From: Humulus lupulus
Taxonomy: Eukaryota; Streptophyta; Magnoliopsida; Rosales; Cannabaceae
Assembly: GCF_963169125.1 (NCBI RefSeq)
Contig: NC_084802.1
Span: forward strand, 115,324,903 to 115,388,902
Length of the DNA stretch: 64,000 nt
Direction: 5' to 3'
A model generated the notes under the pieces. That model was given only the letters and a program-made list of their open reading frames with translations. It was not told the origin of the DNA and did not search any database. Made by a program: the position numbers and the translations under genes. This document shows, one piece after another, positions 44,809 through 58,261 of the stretch (position 1 is its first letter; each line of letters begins with the position of its first letter).

Positions 44809-45211
44809 AATTGATTGATTAAATGTGGAACTATGTGGCATACATGATTTATATGGTAATATGATTATATATGCATGTTTATGTGTATTAGATATGCATG
44901 TGGGCCCGTTCTTGTTAATAAGGGCATAGTTGTAATTTTGACCTGTTGAGGGTATAGATGTGATTATGTGTGTTAAAGAATTTAGGCCACAATATTATGT
45001 GGACATATTTGCAGTATTCATCTCGAGGCGATCCTAGTGAGCAGATTAGCAGAATAGCCACAACGGGGTCCAATACCCGGCTCGCGGCGAGCCTAAGGGT
45101 ATTTCGGGGACTTAGTGCGTATTTGGGATTTATCGGAAATGAGCAATTATTTGGTAATTAATTGGGCACGTCGGGATTAACTGAGAATTTATAGGACCAC
45201 TTGAGAATTAG

Positions 45212-47652
45212 TGTAACGACCCAAATTCCCTAATATGGCTTAATTCAAGGATTAGGGGGCCATGAGGGCCATAATTGATTTAATATGCAATTATGTGATT
45301 ATGTGAGTTATATTATTATATGATGATAAATGCATGCATGTGGGTCCACTTTTCATTATAAGGGTATTTTGGTAATTTGGCCCGTTGAGGGCATATTTGT
45401 ATATTTATATGCATGTTGGTGATTATGGATGAGATCACATTATTATGTGGATATGTTCGAGCCATTCGGCATGAGACGATCATAGGATGTAATTTACTGG
45501 TTTTGTCATAACGGGGTCAATTATTGGGATATTGGATAATGAGAATGATTATTTGATTATATATTGGGAGTTAGTGAGATCAGGAGGAAATTTTGGGAAT
45601 TTTGATTATCTTACCCCTGGGGGTGTTTTTGGGACCCCGAGCATTGGGATTTACTTGATGTTACTTAAGCTTGAAGTAACCTATCAGAAGGAAATTACGT
45701 TCAAACACTTTTTCTCTTCCTCCCGTTATCCCTTTTTACTATTCGTCGCATTTTCGAAGGAAACTTGAGTTTTAGGACTCGGATTCAAGAGAGTATCGAG
45801 TTATAGCAATTCTAGGGAAGAATAGAAGCTTATTAACAAGAGGATTTAGCGAGAAACGACTCAATCAGAGGTAATCCAAGCTTTAAGTTTTGAGTTTTTG
45901 AGTTGTTTGAGCCTCGGGTTTTTATGAGTTTTTGAGTTGTTTGAGCCTCGGGTTTTGATGATCTTAGATCATTGGGATGTTTGGGAACTTTAACTTTGGG
46001 ATTTGGATATGTTTGGATAGGCTTTTGGAGTGATTTAAAAGAGGTCAAACGAAGGTTTTGGCTGAGTTCCAGGTGGGGTCGCAGCCCTGTTCTTGGGTGT
46101 CGTAGCTCGAGCTTAGTGAAGATGAGAGAGGAAGCTGGAAGGCATTGGGGCCGTGGCGCCTGGGAGGCATGCTGCGGCGCGAGGTGTAGGCTGAATATGG
46201 CTAGCGTCTCTATTTGGGAGGCGGGTCGCGGCTCAGTGGTGTGGGGTCACGACACTTAAGAGCAGATTGGGCCAAAGTGGTGTTTTAATCATGGGAACTT
46301 AAACCTTAGGCCTCAGGATCGTTCCTACTACCCGGTTTAGTAGGATTCGACACCCGGGAGGCTAGGTCTTGGTCTGGGAACCTTTTCTTATTCATTTTTA
46401 TTGATGGGAGTTTATATTTGGTTATGACTAGGTGACCGCTAAGGGACTTAAGGACCGATCGTTCTCAAGGGTCGTTCTTTTATTATTCCACGCTCGAACC
46501 AGAGGTAAGAAAACTGCACCCGGTATGTGACATGCATGGTTATTGATGAAGTATGTTGAGTGCTCTATATGTGTACATTGATTTCATATTAAATGCTTAA
46601 AAGTCTTGCTTACTTATGAGTTGTACTGATTTATTAGTCAGAATCAGCAATGGTGTCAGTATTGACTGTGAAACTGTGACTTATTAGTCAGGTTTGGCAG
46701 TAGTACTGAGCACTGGTCATATGGAATTGACCTATGACTCAAGAATGGTATTAGTGTGTTTAACGCAAGCCAAAAAGATTAGATCTAATCAACATAAGCA
46801 TTATCAACATAAGTATGGAATGCTTGACCGACCTTAAGTTCGATGAAAATAAAAGCGCTTGTCTGGTTTAAAGGCTAGTTACTTAGAGTCAGAGCCAAAA
46901 GGGCTCAGGTGACCATAATGTCACATGGCTTAGGGTGCGGAACCCAAGTTCGTGACTTATTAGTTACTTATCTTGTTTAAGTTCGTGACTTATTAGTTAC
47001 TTATCTGGTTTAAGTTCATGACTTATTAGTTACTTACCTGGTTTACATTCCTGACTTATTAGTTACTTATCTGGTCCAGGTTCGTGACTTATTAGTCACT
47101 TATCTGATTGGGCTGCAAGCCCCAGCATGATTATCAAAATCATTATTGATAGTCACTTGTCTGATTGGGCTACAAGCCCCAGAATGATTACCATAATCAT
47201 TTATTGATATTACAGACAAGTAGTAATAAGTTTTCTTGCTAAGCCTTGGCTCACGGGTGCTATGTGGTGCAGGTAAAGGGAAAGAAAAGCTCACCCAACC
47301 TTAAGTGGAGAGCTTAGGTGGCGATGTGTACATATGCAGCCACTTGACCACCACGGCCAAGGTGTTTCTCAGGTGAACTAGGGGTTAACCCTATTTTTGT
47401 CGCTTAGGTCAGCGGGTTGTAATTTTTATACTATAATGACCATTTTGGATGGTAAATAACTTGTAAACATTTTTATGGGCCCATGTACAATTTTATGTTT
47501 TGATTAAAATATATCCATTCCTTTTGATCACGATTTTTCACCTTAGCTTATAGTAACACCTAGATGCACGTTTATAGCCAAATGACTTGTTTAGCGAGTT
47601 AAGCACTGTTTAAAGTCCGCAGTAACGGTCTTGGAGTAACCAGGGCGTTACA
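45212..47652 (+). repeat. S3: solo LTR inside S2 (2.44 kb)
   Basis: TGTAACGACC...GGGCGTTACA, flanked by ATTAG on both sides (45207-45211 and 47653-47657). Nearly the same length as the E1 LTR (2441 vs 2438 bp) and the same termini, so the two are related. Contains a 33-bp tandem repeat and a GC-rich box. Confidence 0.92.
46946..47106 (+). repeat. Tandem repeat, 33-bp unit, five copies (S3)
   Basis: GTTCGTGACTTATTAGTTAC units at 46948, 46981, 47014, 47047 and 47080, exactly 33 bp apart. Looser copies of CTTATTAGTCAG lie upstream (46625-46690), and a longer doublet follows at 47095-47205. Confidence 0.88.
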
Positions 47653-49734
47653 ATTAGCGAGAACTGCGGTAAATGATGGGTTTTCCTTTAAAGGCAATAA
47701 AAAGGGCTAAGATAAGTGTAAGGGTATTTTGGACTTTTGTGTAAGAGATAATCTTAGGGAAGGACTTTAGGAATGACTATAATCACTAGAAACAACTAAT
47801 GGCACTCTCTCTCTCTCACGTTACCCTCTCTATCACTCTCCTTAGGGAACTTTGTGAAGCTAAGGAAGAACACCAATTCTCTTAACTTTGGGGCAGGAAT
47901 TTCTTGAAGAGTTGAAGCTAGGATCAGTTCAGGGTCAGAATCATCATCAAGGTAAGGTTTAAAACCAATTGTTAGGTGAATTTCTCTGGTTAAATTAAGA
48001 TTTTCCTAAGTTTTTAGCGTAAGCGTGAATTTTTAGATTTGAAGTAGTTTTGAGATAGTTTGCAGGTTATAGATGTTGCATTTGTTGTAGTGAACTCGTT
48101 GGGGGTTTGATTTTGGGAAAAAGAATGATTTTTGGTAGGAAATTTTGAGGGTTTTTGGATTGAAAAAGTTGGGAATTTCAAGGTTTTGGGCTTGAGCTGC
48201 GACCTTGTTCTTCAGGCACTGCGATCCGTGTGTGTGAAAAGGCCATGGGGGTCCCTGAAGTTGCCAAGGCGCTGCAATGCAGGTTAAGGCGTCCCACAGC
48301 CTGTGTCCCCCAGGAGAGAGCCTTGAGGCTCCCTGACTTGTAACATGTCGTAGCCCTTAAGGCCTAGGCCACGACTCTAATTGAGAGAAATACCCAAATT
48401 AGGTTTTTAGGCTCGAGAACTCAAACCTAAGTGCTCGGGAAGGATTCTACTACCTGGTTTAGTAGAATTCGAGGTCCCGGAGGATAGTATGTTATTCTAA
48501 AGCTTTTAATTGGTTTAGGTTTTAATGGTTATCCATTATCCCTTTGTGACTAGGGTTACTGTTAAGGCACGGGATTGAGGATCGTACTCGGGACCATCTT
48601 ACACCTTCAGCTCGGGACTCGAGGTAAGAAAATTGCACCCGGGTTATGAATGAGGCTTAGACCCCTGTTAACAAATATGTTATGATTGTGAATATATCAG
48701 TATATGAGAACATCTGGATAGGCATGCTTGTATATGTTGCCTCTAATTGCTTGATGTGCAATGTATATTTGTGATTATATCTATTTTGAAGGCCGACCTA
48801 AGGGCACCGGGAGCCAATAGGAAGCGTGCAGAATGCAGCCAGCCTAAGTGTGCTGGGGTTTGCTATAAGACCAGAGGACTCTACCTAAGGGTGTTGGGCC
48901 TGAACATTATACAATAAACAGAGGTGATGTTTGCACTTAACTAATTTTATCGGTTGATGAGATTGGTTTACGTGTTTGATTGAGCTAAATATTAGTGTTA
49001 AACTTATTGCATATATCCTGTTGTTGATTGAATTTATTGATCTAATTTTACTGTACATATATTGTTGCTTATTTGTGCTTGTTGATTAATTTTTCTTGCT
49101 AAGCCTTGGCTCACGAGTGTTATGTGGTGCAGCTAAGGGAAAGGGAAAGTTGGACCAACCGTGAGTTGGAGAGCTTTAGAGGCGGTGTGTACATCAACAA
49201 TTGTTAGACCGCCACGGCTGAGGGATTAATAGGAACTAGAACCAAATTGTATTTTGCCACTTAGGCTGGCTTCTATTATAATTATTTTGAGGGTTGTAAT
49301 TGCCTTGTAAACACCTTTTTAATGAATATCAACTACTTTATGATCAAAATCTTTTAAACCTAATCTGTTAATTACCTTAGTAACATATTTATGTCCAAAC
49401 GACATGATTAGCAAGTCCTGTACTATTTAAAATACATAGTGTAATGATCTTGGCTATCCAGGGCATTACAAAACTAGTTTTTTTTTTTTCAAAAATCACT
49501 GATTTTCTAGTAAAATTTATGTTTAGGGAGAAGTAAAATGATTTTAGGTATTGGATTACCATTGAATGTGTTTTTGGCTTCGAGAGGATTTTTTTGTTTA
49601 TTTGAAAAGTTGATGAAGTACTACTTGCCTTTTTAAATCCGTATTAGTTTCTGCTTGAAAGTAGAATAGTGTTTTTCAAACAGCTCAAACTTAGTTAGGA
49701 ATATACATAGGCTGGTCGAATAGCTGGTCTCCCC

Positions 49735-51910
49735 CTCTATTTTTCACCAGAAGTATGGACGCGATCACTGGGGGAGTGACTATTCTATTGACTCGGGCCT
49801 GTTAGAGACTCTGGTCAATGAAGTGGAACAGAGTCGACCATATATTGACCTCATTCATGATATTCCGGAACCATCTGATTAATCTGGTGAGCACTCTCAT
49901 TATGATTTTCATTTTTTCCTGATCAGGAATATTGTCAGATGATTGAGGAATTAGAATAAGGAATAAGGAAATTCCTTCCAAATAATTGGACTCTTATGGT
50001 GAATCTTGACTTTGTTGATCCTCTCCTGATCGGAATTCCAACTAGAGGGAGGACTACAAGCAGGTCTTCATTTGTTGAAGACACCATAAGTTTTTCTTTA
50101 TGTTCTTTAGATATGGCAAGGATAAAGCAAAGACCATGACACATATCTACTATAGATCCTCAGGTTGCTAAGTATGCCACCAATGGGCAATATATTGACC
50201 AGCCCATACAACAACAACAACCCGAACAACTAGAAAGAGAATAGCCCGAGCAATAACCACAATTACAAGAGAAATCGCACGCAAGACCTCAAGATGTGCC
50301 TTTTGATGAGATTAATTTTGAGGATGAGCAGCTAACCAATATCATAAGACTCATTACTTGCTTTGTAGTTGGGATAGCAGGCAGGATTAGAGGAAGCAAA
50401 AACAGATAGGCTAGGATTAGATGTATGTGGTTTCTAAACAAGGAGTTAAGGATAAAGGGGGTTAAGTCTTCTCTTTATGACTTTTCTTGAGCCTTCATGT
50501 ACTGGGAGAGTAAAAAGGACTTTGAAGCTTCTTGGTTGATAACTCGATGTAACAACATGACTTTCTGGATGTTTAACCCAGAGATATGTAGCTAACTAAG
50601 GCAGTCTGGATGCTAGCTAAGAGCGGAGGGAGTATTCCAAACATATGGACTTAGGGGGATAGATTTAGTTCTTCCTTGACCGGACCAATGAGCGCATAGT
50701 CCTGCTGGTGTGTATAGTGCCTGGTCGAGATATAATATTCAGGCAGGCACCAGTCTCCCCCTCCATCTTTATTTTAAGAGCATTGCAAATTACTTCACGT
50801 CGCTCATTTTCAAATAACCCCAAATGGATAGTTAATGCTTTCAACATTATTTATTCTTTATCACAATCAAGGATGGGTCACTCCTACTCCTCATGAGGTC
50901 CACTACTTATTTTATTTGAAATTGAATCCAGGCCATAAAGGTACTAGGTTCTTCTACTTCTACCACTGGGACAAGACCATGGAGTTCCTAATTGAGCCCA
51001 CATTTAGGAGCAATGTGGGAAGCTATAATAAGGATTATTTTCTAACAACTTCCTTGGTCGCAAACAATCAAGCTTTCCAACAAGAAGGTAATTATTTTAG
51101 TCTGCGAGGTTACATTCTTCATTTTATCTCTCCTTCTTTGGCCTCATTTTTTTCTTGCATTCAGGGCCATCGGATAGACCCATTCCTACGGTGGAGATGA
51201 CCAGGTGAGCAGTGGTCTTAGATCGGCTTCCCTTTAAAGCAAAGAACTATAAACTGCTTGTCAGCGATGAGAACCTGAGGAGAGTTGGTTTACTCGATAA
51301 CCACCATGGCAATGAAGAAGGCATTGCTGGTGGAAGAACCATTGAGGAAGCAGTTGAGCAAGGACTGAGGTGTTCTGACAACTCTCAAGCGGTCCTTGTT
51401 CCTCAGATGAGGACAACAAGGATTAGCATAAAGGAACAAGGTGATGCTCCTCGCCCTCGAGCCTCGCCACCTTCTGTTGACAAAGGAAAAGGCAAGAAAG
51501 TGTTGGAAGTGGAGGAGGATGAGCCCATGTCTTCTGACGACGAGGAGGGGATTCCACATAATATAGTATTCCCTTTTGTTGTGTGTATGTTGTTATAGTA
51601 GGTTGTTTTGAAAAGTCTTCTGAGTCATATAACATTTTGTATAAGTATACTGCTTATTTATATATTTCCATGATCTAATACACTTGAATTGTTTAACTAC
51701 ACCCATGTCTGATTTAAAGATGTTCAATCTCTATGCTTCTCCTCCAGCTCCGGCCAAAAAGAGCACCAAGAGAAAGGTGATTCCGGGAGCTATCTCGAGC
51801 AAAGAGTCATGAGAAAAGGAGTGATCCTCCTGCTTCTGAAGAAGTCCTTGCCACTCTTGGAGTCGAGCAAGAGAACCCTAAAGGGGAATATGCCGAGGTA
51901 GTGGAGCCTT
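49735..51910 (+). pseudogene. T3 antisense gene, degenerate, with a conserved intron
   Basis: Plus-strand counterpart of the T1/N1/T2 antisense genes. The N-terminal part (DHWGSDYSIDSGLL, near 49763) matches DLWGGERPIDNDLL of T2. The middle is broken by stops and shifts (50200-50830). The conserved domain returns at 50870 (TPTPHEVHYLFYLKLNPG to NVGSYNKDYFLTT). Intron 51088-51164 (77 nt, GTAATT...GCATTCAG) sits at the same codon and phase as intron 1 of T2 and N1. The next exon is in frame, with one TGA, and reaches ENLRRVGLL after exactly 35 residues. The exon ends in an acidic stretch near 51560. Exon 3 probably starts at 51722 (MFNLYASPPAPAKK). The coiled-coil exon is not recognisable. Confidence 0.7.
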
Positions 51911-52759
51911 GAGGACGGCATCTTATTATTTTTTGTTTATTTCATTTTGGACCTTAGGGTCCTTGGTGCAAAAACAATGGCTAGCCTATCGGCTTTTAAT
52001 CTCAGATAATATGTGTGACTATTTTTACTCTTGCTTTATTAATATTATATATTTCTTGGATGATTTTATTTTGATATAACAATCGATTTGCTATATACGA
52101 TTTACTTTATTGCTTATTTCAAATATTTAGAACATCTTGGTTTTATTTTATGTCCTCACTAGACGAAGCACAATACTTTATAAATTTTCTAAGTATTACT
52201 CAATTGTGTTATTTTAACTTATTTACTTGTGTGCGATCATGTATACCCTATATGCCCCCCAAGTGATCAAGGAGGTCAGTCCTAGGTTACTTGCCAAATA
52301 ACCAGACTTGCTCGAGCTAATACAACTGCTCGAATATTGTATAGCAGTATGCTTGGATTTTTTGTTTAAGAATCACACATGTTAAGTAATACTTGTTTAA
52401 TAATGAGTGTGTCAGGCATACTCCCTTGTATATATCTCGTAACAAAATGGACAAAACATGTCTATTGAATTTAAAAATTCCTCGAGTAATGCATGTTTTT
52501 GAAGGAAAAACATAAAGAATTGAATTGAACTAGGTTATTGGTCATTTATTAAGGGCAAAACGTGCATGTTAACCATATAACTAAAAAAATTGTCTTTGTA
52601 ATAATTGATAGTAAAAAGCATGGGCAATAAATGCCTTACAACCAAAAAAAAATAAGCAATTGGGCAATAATCGTGTCTTTACAAGTAGAGTTGATTAAGA
52701 ACAATGCTGGCCAGATTAAGTGGGCAAAACGTGCCTTTGACTAGTATTCATTGATAATA
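51911..52759. other. T3 spacer between integrase and antisense gene
   Basis: AT-rich, no gene. Contains the conserved polypurine-like block on the minus strand (52265-52249, CACTTGGGGGGCATATA). Confidence 0.6.
52249..52265 (-). promoter_or_regulatory. T3 second polypurine-like tract
   Basis: CACTTGGGGGGCATATA on the minus strand, identical to T2 39951-39967 although the elements are otherwise strongly diverged. Confidence 0.5.
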
Positions 52760-55700
52760 CTTTCGCAAGTGTTCACCATTCCTGTATCTTGCATTTAGCT
52801 CACCATTTAGTCGAGCAAGTTTATATGTTCCTGGTTGTAGTACTTCTACGATCTGATATGGTCCTTCCCAATTTGGTCCCAAAACTCGTGCTGTAGGATC
52901 CCTAGTGTTTTGGAAAACTTATCGCGATACTAGATCTTCTGGGGAAAACTTTATATTCTTAACTCGAGAATTGAAGTATCTGGCTACTTTTTGCTGGTAA
53001 GCAGCCACTTGCAATTGTGATTTTTCTCTTTGCTCCTCGATCATGTCGAGGCTTTCAATTAATAATTGGTGGTTTTGATCTTGGTCATACGTACTTCTTC
53101 GATGCATTGGGGGGGGGGGGGGGGGGTAACTCAACTAGTATCATTGCTCCATATCCATAAGTTAGGGAAAATGGAATATGTCTAGTTAAGATTCGAGCAG
53201 TAGTTCGATAAGACCATAAGACTTTTGGCAAAATATCCAACCAATTGCCTTTGGCTTGCTCGAGATGCTTTTTCATTGTGTCCTTTAAGGTTTTGTTGAT
53301 AGCTTCTACATGTCTATTTGTGTGGGGATGAGCAACTGTGAAATGCTATTGGTGATACCTTGCGTTATACAAAAATCTGTAAATGTGTCGATGTCAAACT
53401 GAGTGTCATTATTTGAAATGTTCTTCTTTGGTAACCCATATCTACATATGATGTTTTTTACTACGAAATCGAGCACCTTTTTCAGAAGTAATCATAGCCA
53501 GTGGTTCAGCTTCAATCCACTTTGTAAAGTAACCCACCGTGACCACCGCAAATTTCACTCCACCCTATCCTGTTGGGAGTTGCCCGATCAAATAAATCCC
53601 CCATACTGCGAAGGGCCATGGGCTCTGCATTTGTTTGAGTTCATTAGGCGCTGCTTGAGGGATTTTGGAGAATCTTTGATACTTATCACATTTTCAGACG
53701 TACTCTATGGAATCTTCATTCATCGTGGGCCAAAAATATCCTTGTCTCAGTATCTTCGTGGCTAGACTTTGCCCCTATATGGTTTCCACAAAATCCCTCA
53801 TGCACTTCTACCATTAACAGTTCAGCTTCTGTTTTAGTAACACATTGGAGCAAGGGCATAGAATGCCCACTTCTATACATTACTCCATCAATAATCATGT
53901 ACCTATCAGATTGCCTTGAAATTTGTCGGGCTTCATTTATGTCTTGAGGCAGTGTGTCATATTTCAAGTACGTGGCTATAGGAGTCATCCAGGAGGGAGT
54001 ATTATCGAGCAATAGTGTTTGCTCTATTTCATTAATACTTGGTTGGGCTAGGTGCTCAAGTAGTATTACGTTTAGGGTATCTGCATCCTTGGGACTTGCG
54101 AGTTTTGGTAGGGCGTTTACATTGGAATTTTGGTCACGGGGCACTTGTTGGATGATAAATTTTTTAATTGTGCCAGGAGATCTTTCGCTTTGCTGAGGTA
54201 GGATGCCATTTTTATTCCTCGAGCTTGGTATTCTCCGAACATCTAATTCATGACCATTTGTGAATCACTATATATGTCTACCACCACAGCTTTAACATCT
54301 CTACCAAGTCATAATACTGCTAGCAAGGATTCGTGCTCTGCCTCATTGTTTGAGGCACTGAAGCTAAACCTTAGCGCATAATAAATACGATGTCCTTCAG
54401 GTGTGATAAGTATAACTCCAGCTCTCGAATTATGCTCTTAGAGGATCCATCTACAAACAGTCTCCAAACGGGCCAGTTTTCTTCGTGGTCTTCAGTCTTG
54501 TTTGCTTGCTCGTCCTTTTCTTGTATTCCAGTTCATTCAACAATAAAGTCTGCTAAAGCTTGCCCTTTAATAGCAGTCCTCGATTGGTAGGTAATATGAT
54601 ACTGCCCGAGCTCAATAACCCACTTCAGTAATCGACCAGATGCCTTTGTCTTTTGCAGAACTTGCGTGAGAGGTCGATCGATTAAGACTGTGATTTGATG
54701 AGCTTTGAAGTATGGCATTAATTTTCTTACTACGAGCAGCGAACAGTAAGGCATATTTTCAATTAATGGGTACCGTGATTCTGCCCCAACCAACCTTTTG
54801 CTTCTGGATGTTAGGTCCTATCTGCTTCTCGGATTAGGGATGCACTAACAGCGTATGGAGTGACTGCTAGATATAACTATAGAATTTCTCCCTCAATCGG
54901 TTTCAACAAGACTAGAGGTTGACTCAAGTGTTTCTTATGTTCTTGGAAAGCCTTTCACATTCCTCCGTCCATTCAAACTTGTTATTTCATCTTAGCAGGT
55001 TGAAAAAGGGTACACATTTGTCAGTGGATTTTGAGAGAAATCTAGCGAGGGCTAAAATCCGTCTCATTAGACTTTGTACTTCCTTTATCTTGGTTCGAAA
55101 TTTCATATCAATCAACACTTTGATTTTTTCCGGGTTACCTTCAATACCTCTTACGTTGACAATGAAACCAAGAAACTTACCCGAGCTTACCTCAAATGAG
55201 CACTTTAATGGGTTAAGCTTCATATTGTAATGCTTAAGGATGGCAAAGCATTCTGATAGATCCTTCATGTGCGCCCCAGCCTCTTTTGATTTACCAGCAT
55301 GTCGTCAACATAGACCTCCATGTTTTTGCCTATTTTGTCCCTGAACATCATAATTACCAGTCGTTGATACGTTGCGCCAGCGTTTTTTAGAACAAAAGGC
55401 ATTACTTTGTAACAATAAAATCCTACGTCAGTTCTAAAGCTGGTATGTTCCTCATGGGGAGGGTGCATATTGATCTGATTGTACCCTGAGTAAGTTTCCA
55501 TAAGTGTGAGGATTTCATGGCCTTTTGTGGCATCGACTGGCTGTTCGATTCTTGGCAGGGGAAGCATTCCTTTGGGCATGCCTTGTTTAAGTCAGTGAAA
55601 TCTACACACAAGTCCTCCATTTGCCATTGGGTTTTGGTACTAGGACTGGATTAGAAACCCACTCGGGGTATAAGGCTTCTCTTATAAAACCGTTTTCTTT

Positions 55701-56046
55701 TAGCCTTTAGACTTCTTCTTTTAAAGTCTTTGATCTCTCTTTACCAAGAAACCTTCTTTCTTAAGGCTTAAAGTTGTCTCTGTCTATATTTAGAGCATGG
55801 CTAATAACAGTGGGGCTTATGCCATCCATGTCTTTGTGCGACCAAGCGAATACTTCATGATTGTTCCTTAGGAAGTTTATGAGTTTAGATTTGACTTCCT
55901 TAGCTAAACTTCTTACAATCTTGATTGTTTTCATCTGTTCGTTCTAGTCAAGTGGGTCTTCCTCTAAAATCTTCATTAGGTCCCACCCCAGTATCAAAGT
56001 CCCCAAAGTGAGGATTAATAACTTATCCCTCGCTTTGGGAAATTCC
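52760..56046 (-). pseudogene. T3 RT, RNase H and integrase
   Basis: Read from 56046 down. RT: linker NPHFGDFDTGVGP, PLPRIEQPVDATKGHE, ETYSGYNQIN, VMPFVLKNAGATYQRL and YVDDMLV near 55300. RNase H: LMPYFKAHQITVLIDRPL and QNSNVNALPKLAS. Integrase: VHEGFCGNHIG and the catalytic region, where the first Asp of WGIDLIG is Tyr (WGIYLIG, near 53600), so even a repaired frame would lack a catalytic residue. A run of 18 G (53109-53126, plus strand) has expanded the Pro codons of the conserved LDPPSHRR site. Many stops and shifts. The C-terminus matches T2 (GPYQIVEVLQPGTYKLARLNG). Confidence 0.8.
53109..53126 (+). repeat. Homopolymer run, 18 G
   Basis: Expanded from the short G run at the same site of the related integrases. 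Length may be unreliable in sequencing. Confidence 0.8.
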
Positions 56047-56049
56047 CTA
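56047..56049 (-). other. T3 conserved amber codon between protease and RT
   Basis: ACC AAA TAG GGA ATT on the minus strand, aligned with T1 and T2. Downstream SQSEG and NPHFGDFD align with AQSED and DPRFGDFE. Confidence 0.6.
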
Positions 56050-58261
56050 TTTGGTGCTGCTTGCCTCTTATGGGGATGCATTACTTTGTTGCTCGATGTT
56101 GATTATGGCCATCTCCACTATTGGCTTGCTATTCGTTGATCCAAAAAATATCATGATGGTTGTGGCCAAGCCTTTCTTAGCAGTTGTAATTGAAGAATTA
56201 TAGCATTTCTGAGCTTCTCTCTGATTTCCTTTTGCACATCAGATCCCAGTGTTGGTAGGAAATTTCATCATGAGATGTAAAACGAAAGTTACAGCTCGCA
56301 AGTCGATCAAGTTTGGTTTTCCTAAGAGGGCATTGAAGGCCCAGGGAATATCGACTACAACAAATGTTTCCATAACCGTGCTATTTGCAAGTGCAGTTCC
56401 CACTGTTACTGCTAAATTGATCGTTCTTGCTAGAGTCAACCCTTTTATGGTAAAACCATATAAAATTTGTGTGCACAGTTCTAGGTCTCGAAATGACAAC
56501 TTCATTCTCTCAAGGTTTGTTTTGAATAGAATGTTTACTGAGGAACCTTTGTCATTCATCGTTCGTGGCGCGATCATGTTGGCAATCTGGGCCTCAATTA
56601 CTGAAGGATCATTATGCAGAAATCTTACATATGTGCGGCATCATCCTCAGTGAATGTTATTGGCTTATATTCATAGTGAGGGGTTTTGGGGGTACGTTCC
56701 TCAACTGCCAGTACTTCATTCACTGGTTCGTGGTAAAGTGTCGGAGCATAGCATTCTAAGGCTTTTCTACTTTCGCCTGCCAAGTGTGGTCCTCTATATA
56801 TCATATCTAGTCGACCAGTTATGGGAGTTAGCTGTAATGGTTCAGCTAGTGCATCCGCATTTAGAGGTGCAACTTGGGTTTGATCATCAGGATGTCGAAC
56901 ATACCTTCTCATGGCCTAATGATTTTGGCAGATGAGAAATTCAATTTCATCCTTGAGATGGTTACACTCGTTGGTGTCATGTCCGTAGTCGTTATGGAAA
57001 CGACAGAACTTGTCCGTGTCTCTCTTACTTATGTTATTAGGTTTCCTATAAGGTACCTCAGCCTATGTAGCTTTAAAGACTTCTGCCCGTGACCCCAAGA
57101 GCATAGAGTAAGTGGTAAAATGAGGATTGTACTCTCGTGGCTTATCATTGGTTATGGGGCTTTTGTTATCTCGTACCATCGTTTGAGTTGTTATTTCATT
57201 TTCCACTTTTTTGTCCATTATTATTTCCATTACCATTGGCTGTCTGGTTCAGGTTCTGGTTTGGAGTTCCATTGTCTTTGGCTAGAAGGGCAGTACTGGA
57301 ACCTACCTAAATGGCTTGATCTGCTCTTCTGATGGCCTGTTCTAGTTTAATGAACTCATTTGCTCAATCTAAGAACTCTCTTGTAAAGTAGACGATTTTC
57401 CTCCTTAAGTCAACCCATAGGGGACTCTTTATTTGGATTCCAGCCATAATGGCCATCAATTTTCCCTCATCCCTGGCCATCTTTGATCGGGCAGCCTCTT
57501 GCATGATCCTCTGCACGTAGTCCTTCAAAGGCTCATTCGGTCCTTGCTTAATGTCAATAAAGTCATTGAGTTCAGCAAGTGGGATACGAGAAACAAAGAA
57601 TTATAAGTAAAAGAGCCTCACAAATGTATCCCAGGATGTAATGGTTCTTGGCTCAAGTTTGAAGAACCATTTTTGAGCAATATCGGATATAGTGGCAGGA
57701 AAGATTCTACACCTAACATCGTCTCTAAAACCCTGAAGATCCGTCTATATCTCAAAAAATTTAACATGTGAGATGGGATTTTCCCTTCCAATGTACATCT
57801 TCAAAGTTGGCATCTTGAACTTGGGTGGTACCATTAGGGCATTGATCCAGTCTAAGAAAGGAGACCCTTTCTTTCTTTCCAGGTCAATGTCTGTCAGTTT
57901 CGGGGTTGTTACTTCTCGTACCATCTAAGTAAGAGCATCCAATTGTGCCTGATTACAGGAGCAACTTGTGGTACAACAGTTGGTGCTCTAGTTAGGATTG
58001 CAGTATCCCCTTCATGTGGTGCATGTGGGATTATCAGTGGGACGGGTCCAACAACATTTGACGCATGGCCCTCTCTAAGATTATTAAGGACATCGCGGAG
58101 ATCAAGTTCTCTGTTTCCTAGTCTATTAAAGACACTCCCCCCCCCCCCCCCTTGGTCGTCCCCCAACATTTTGACTATCTGCTCAAGGAGGACCAGGAGG
58201 TGATCTTGCGGGATAGTTCGCTGTCTTGCTACCTTGGTGGGACAAATGCTCCTACAAGTTG
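56050..58261 (-). pseudogene. T3 protease and gag core
   Basis: Protease: NDKGSSVNILFKTNLERMKLS (D-K-G where T2 has D-T-G), then FNALLGKPNLID. Upstream is the zinc-knuckle region near 57000-56960 with H.DYGHDTNEC similarity, an Asn-rich linker, and the gag core at 57500-57720 (RIFPATISDIAQKWFFK, TITSWDTFVRLFY). A 15-base C run (58137-58151) interrupts the linker. Stops and shifts throughout. Gag continues beyond S4 at 62167. Confidence 0.75.
58137..58151 (+). repeat. Homopolymer run, 15 C
   Basis: In T3 gag. On the coding strand it adds Gly codons. Confidence 0.8.

Larger units (their letters stand above)
44710..49470 (+). repeat. S2: solo LTR, Tekay-like, containing S3
   Basis: TGTAACTTTCC...GGGCATTACA, flanked by AAACT on both sides (44705-44709 and 49471-49475). 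About 2.3 kb once S3 and its duplication are removed. Contains a (TG)n microsatellite at 44784-44808, a GC-rich box at 48190-48380 and AG/GTAAG motifs at 47952 and 48624. Its third motif is mutated (GCAG/CTAAG at 49133). Confidence 0.9.
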
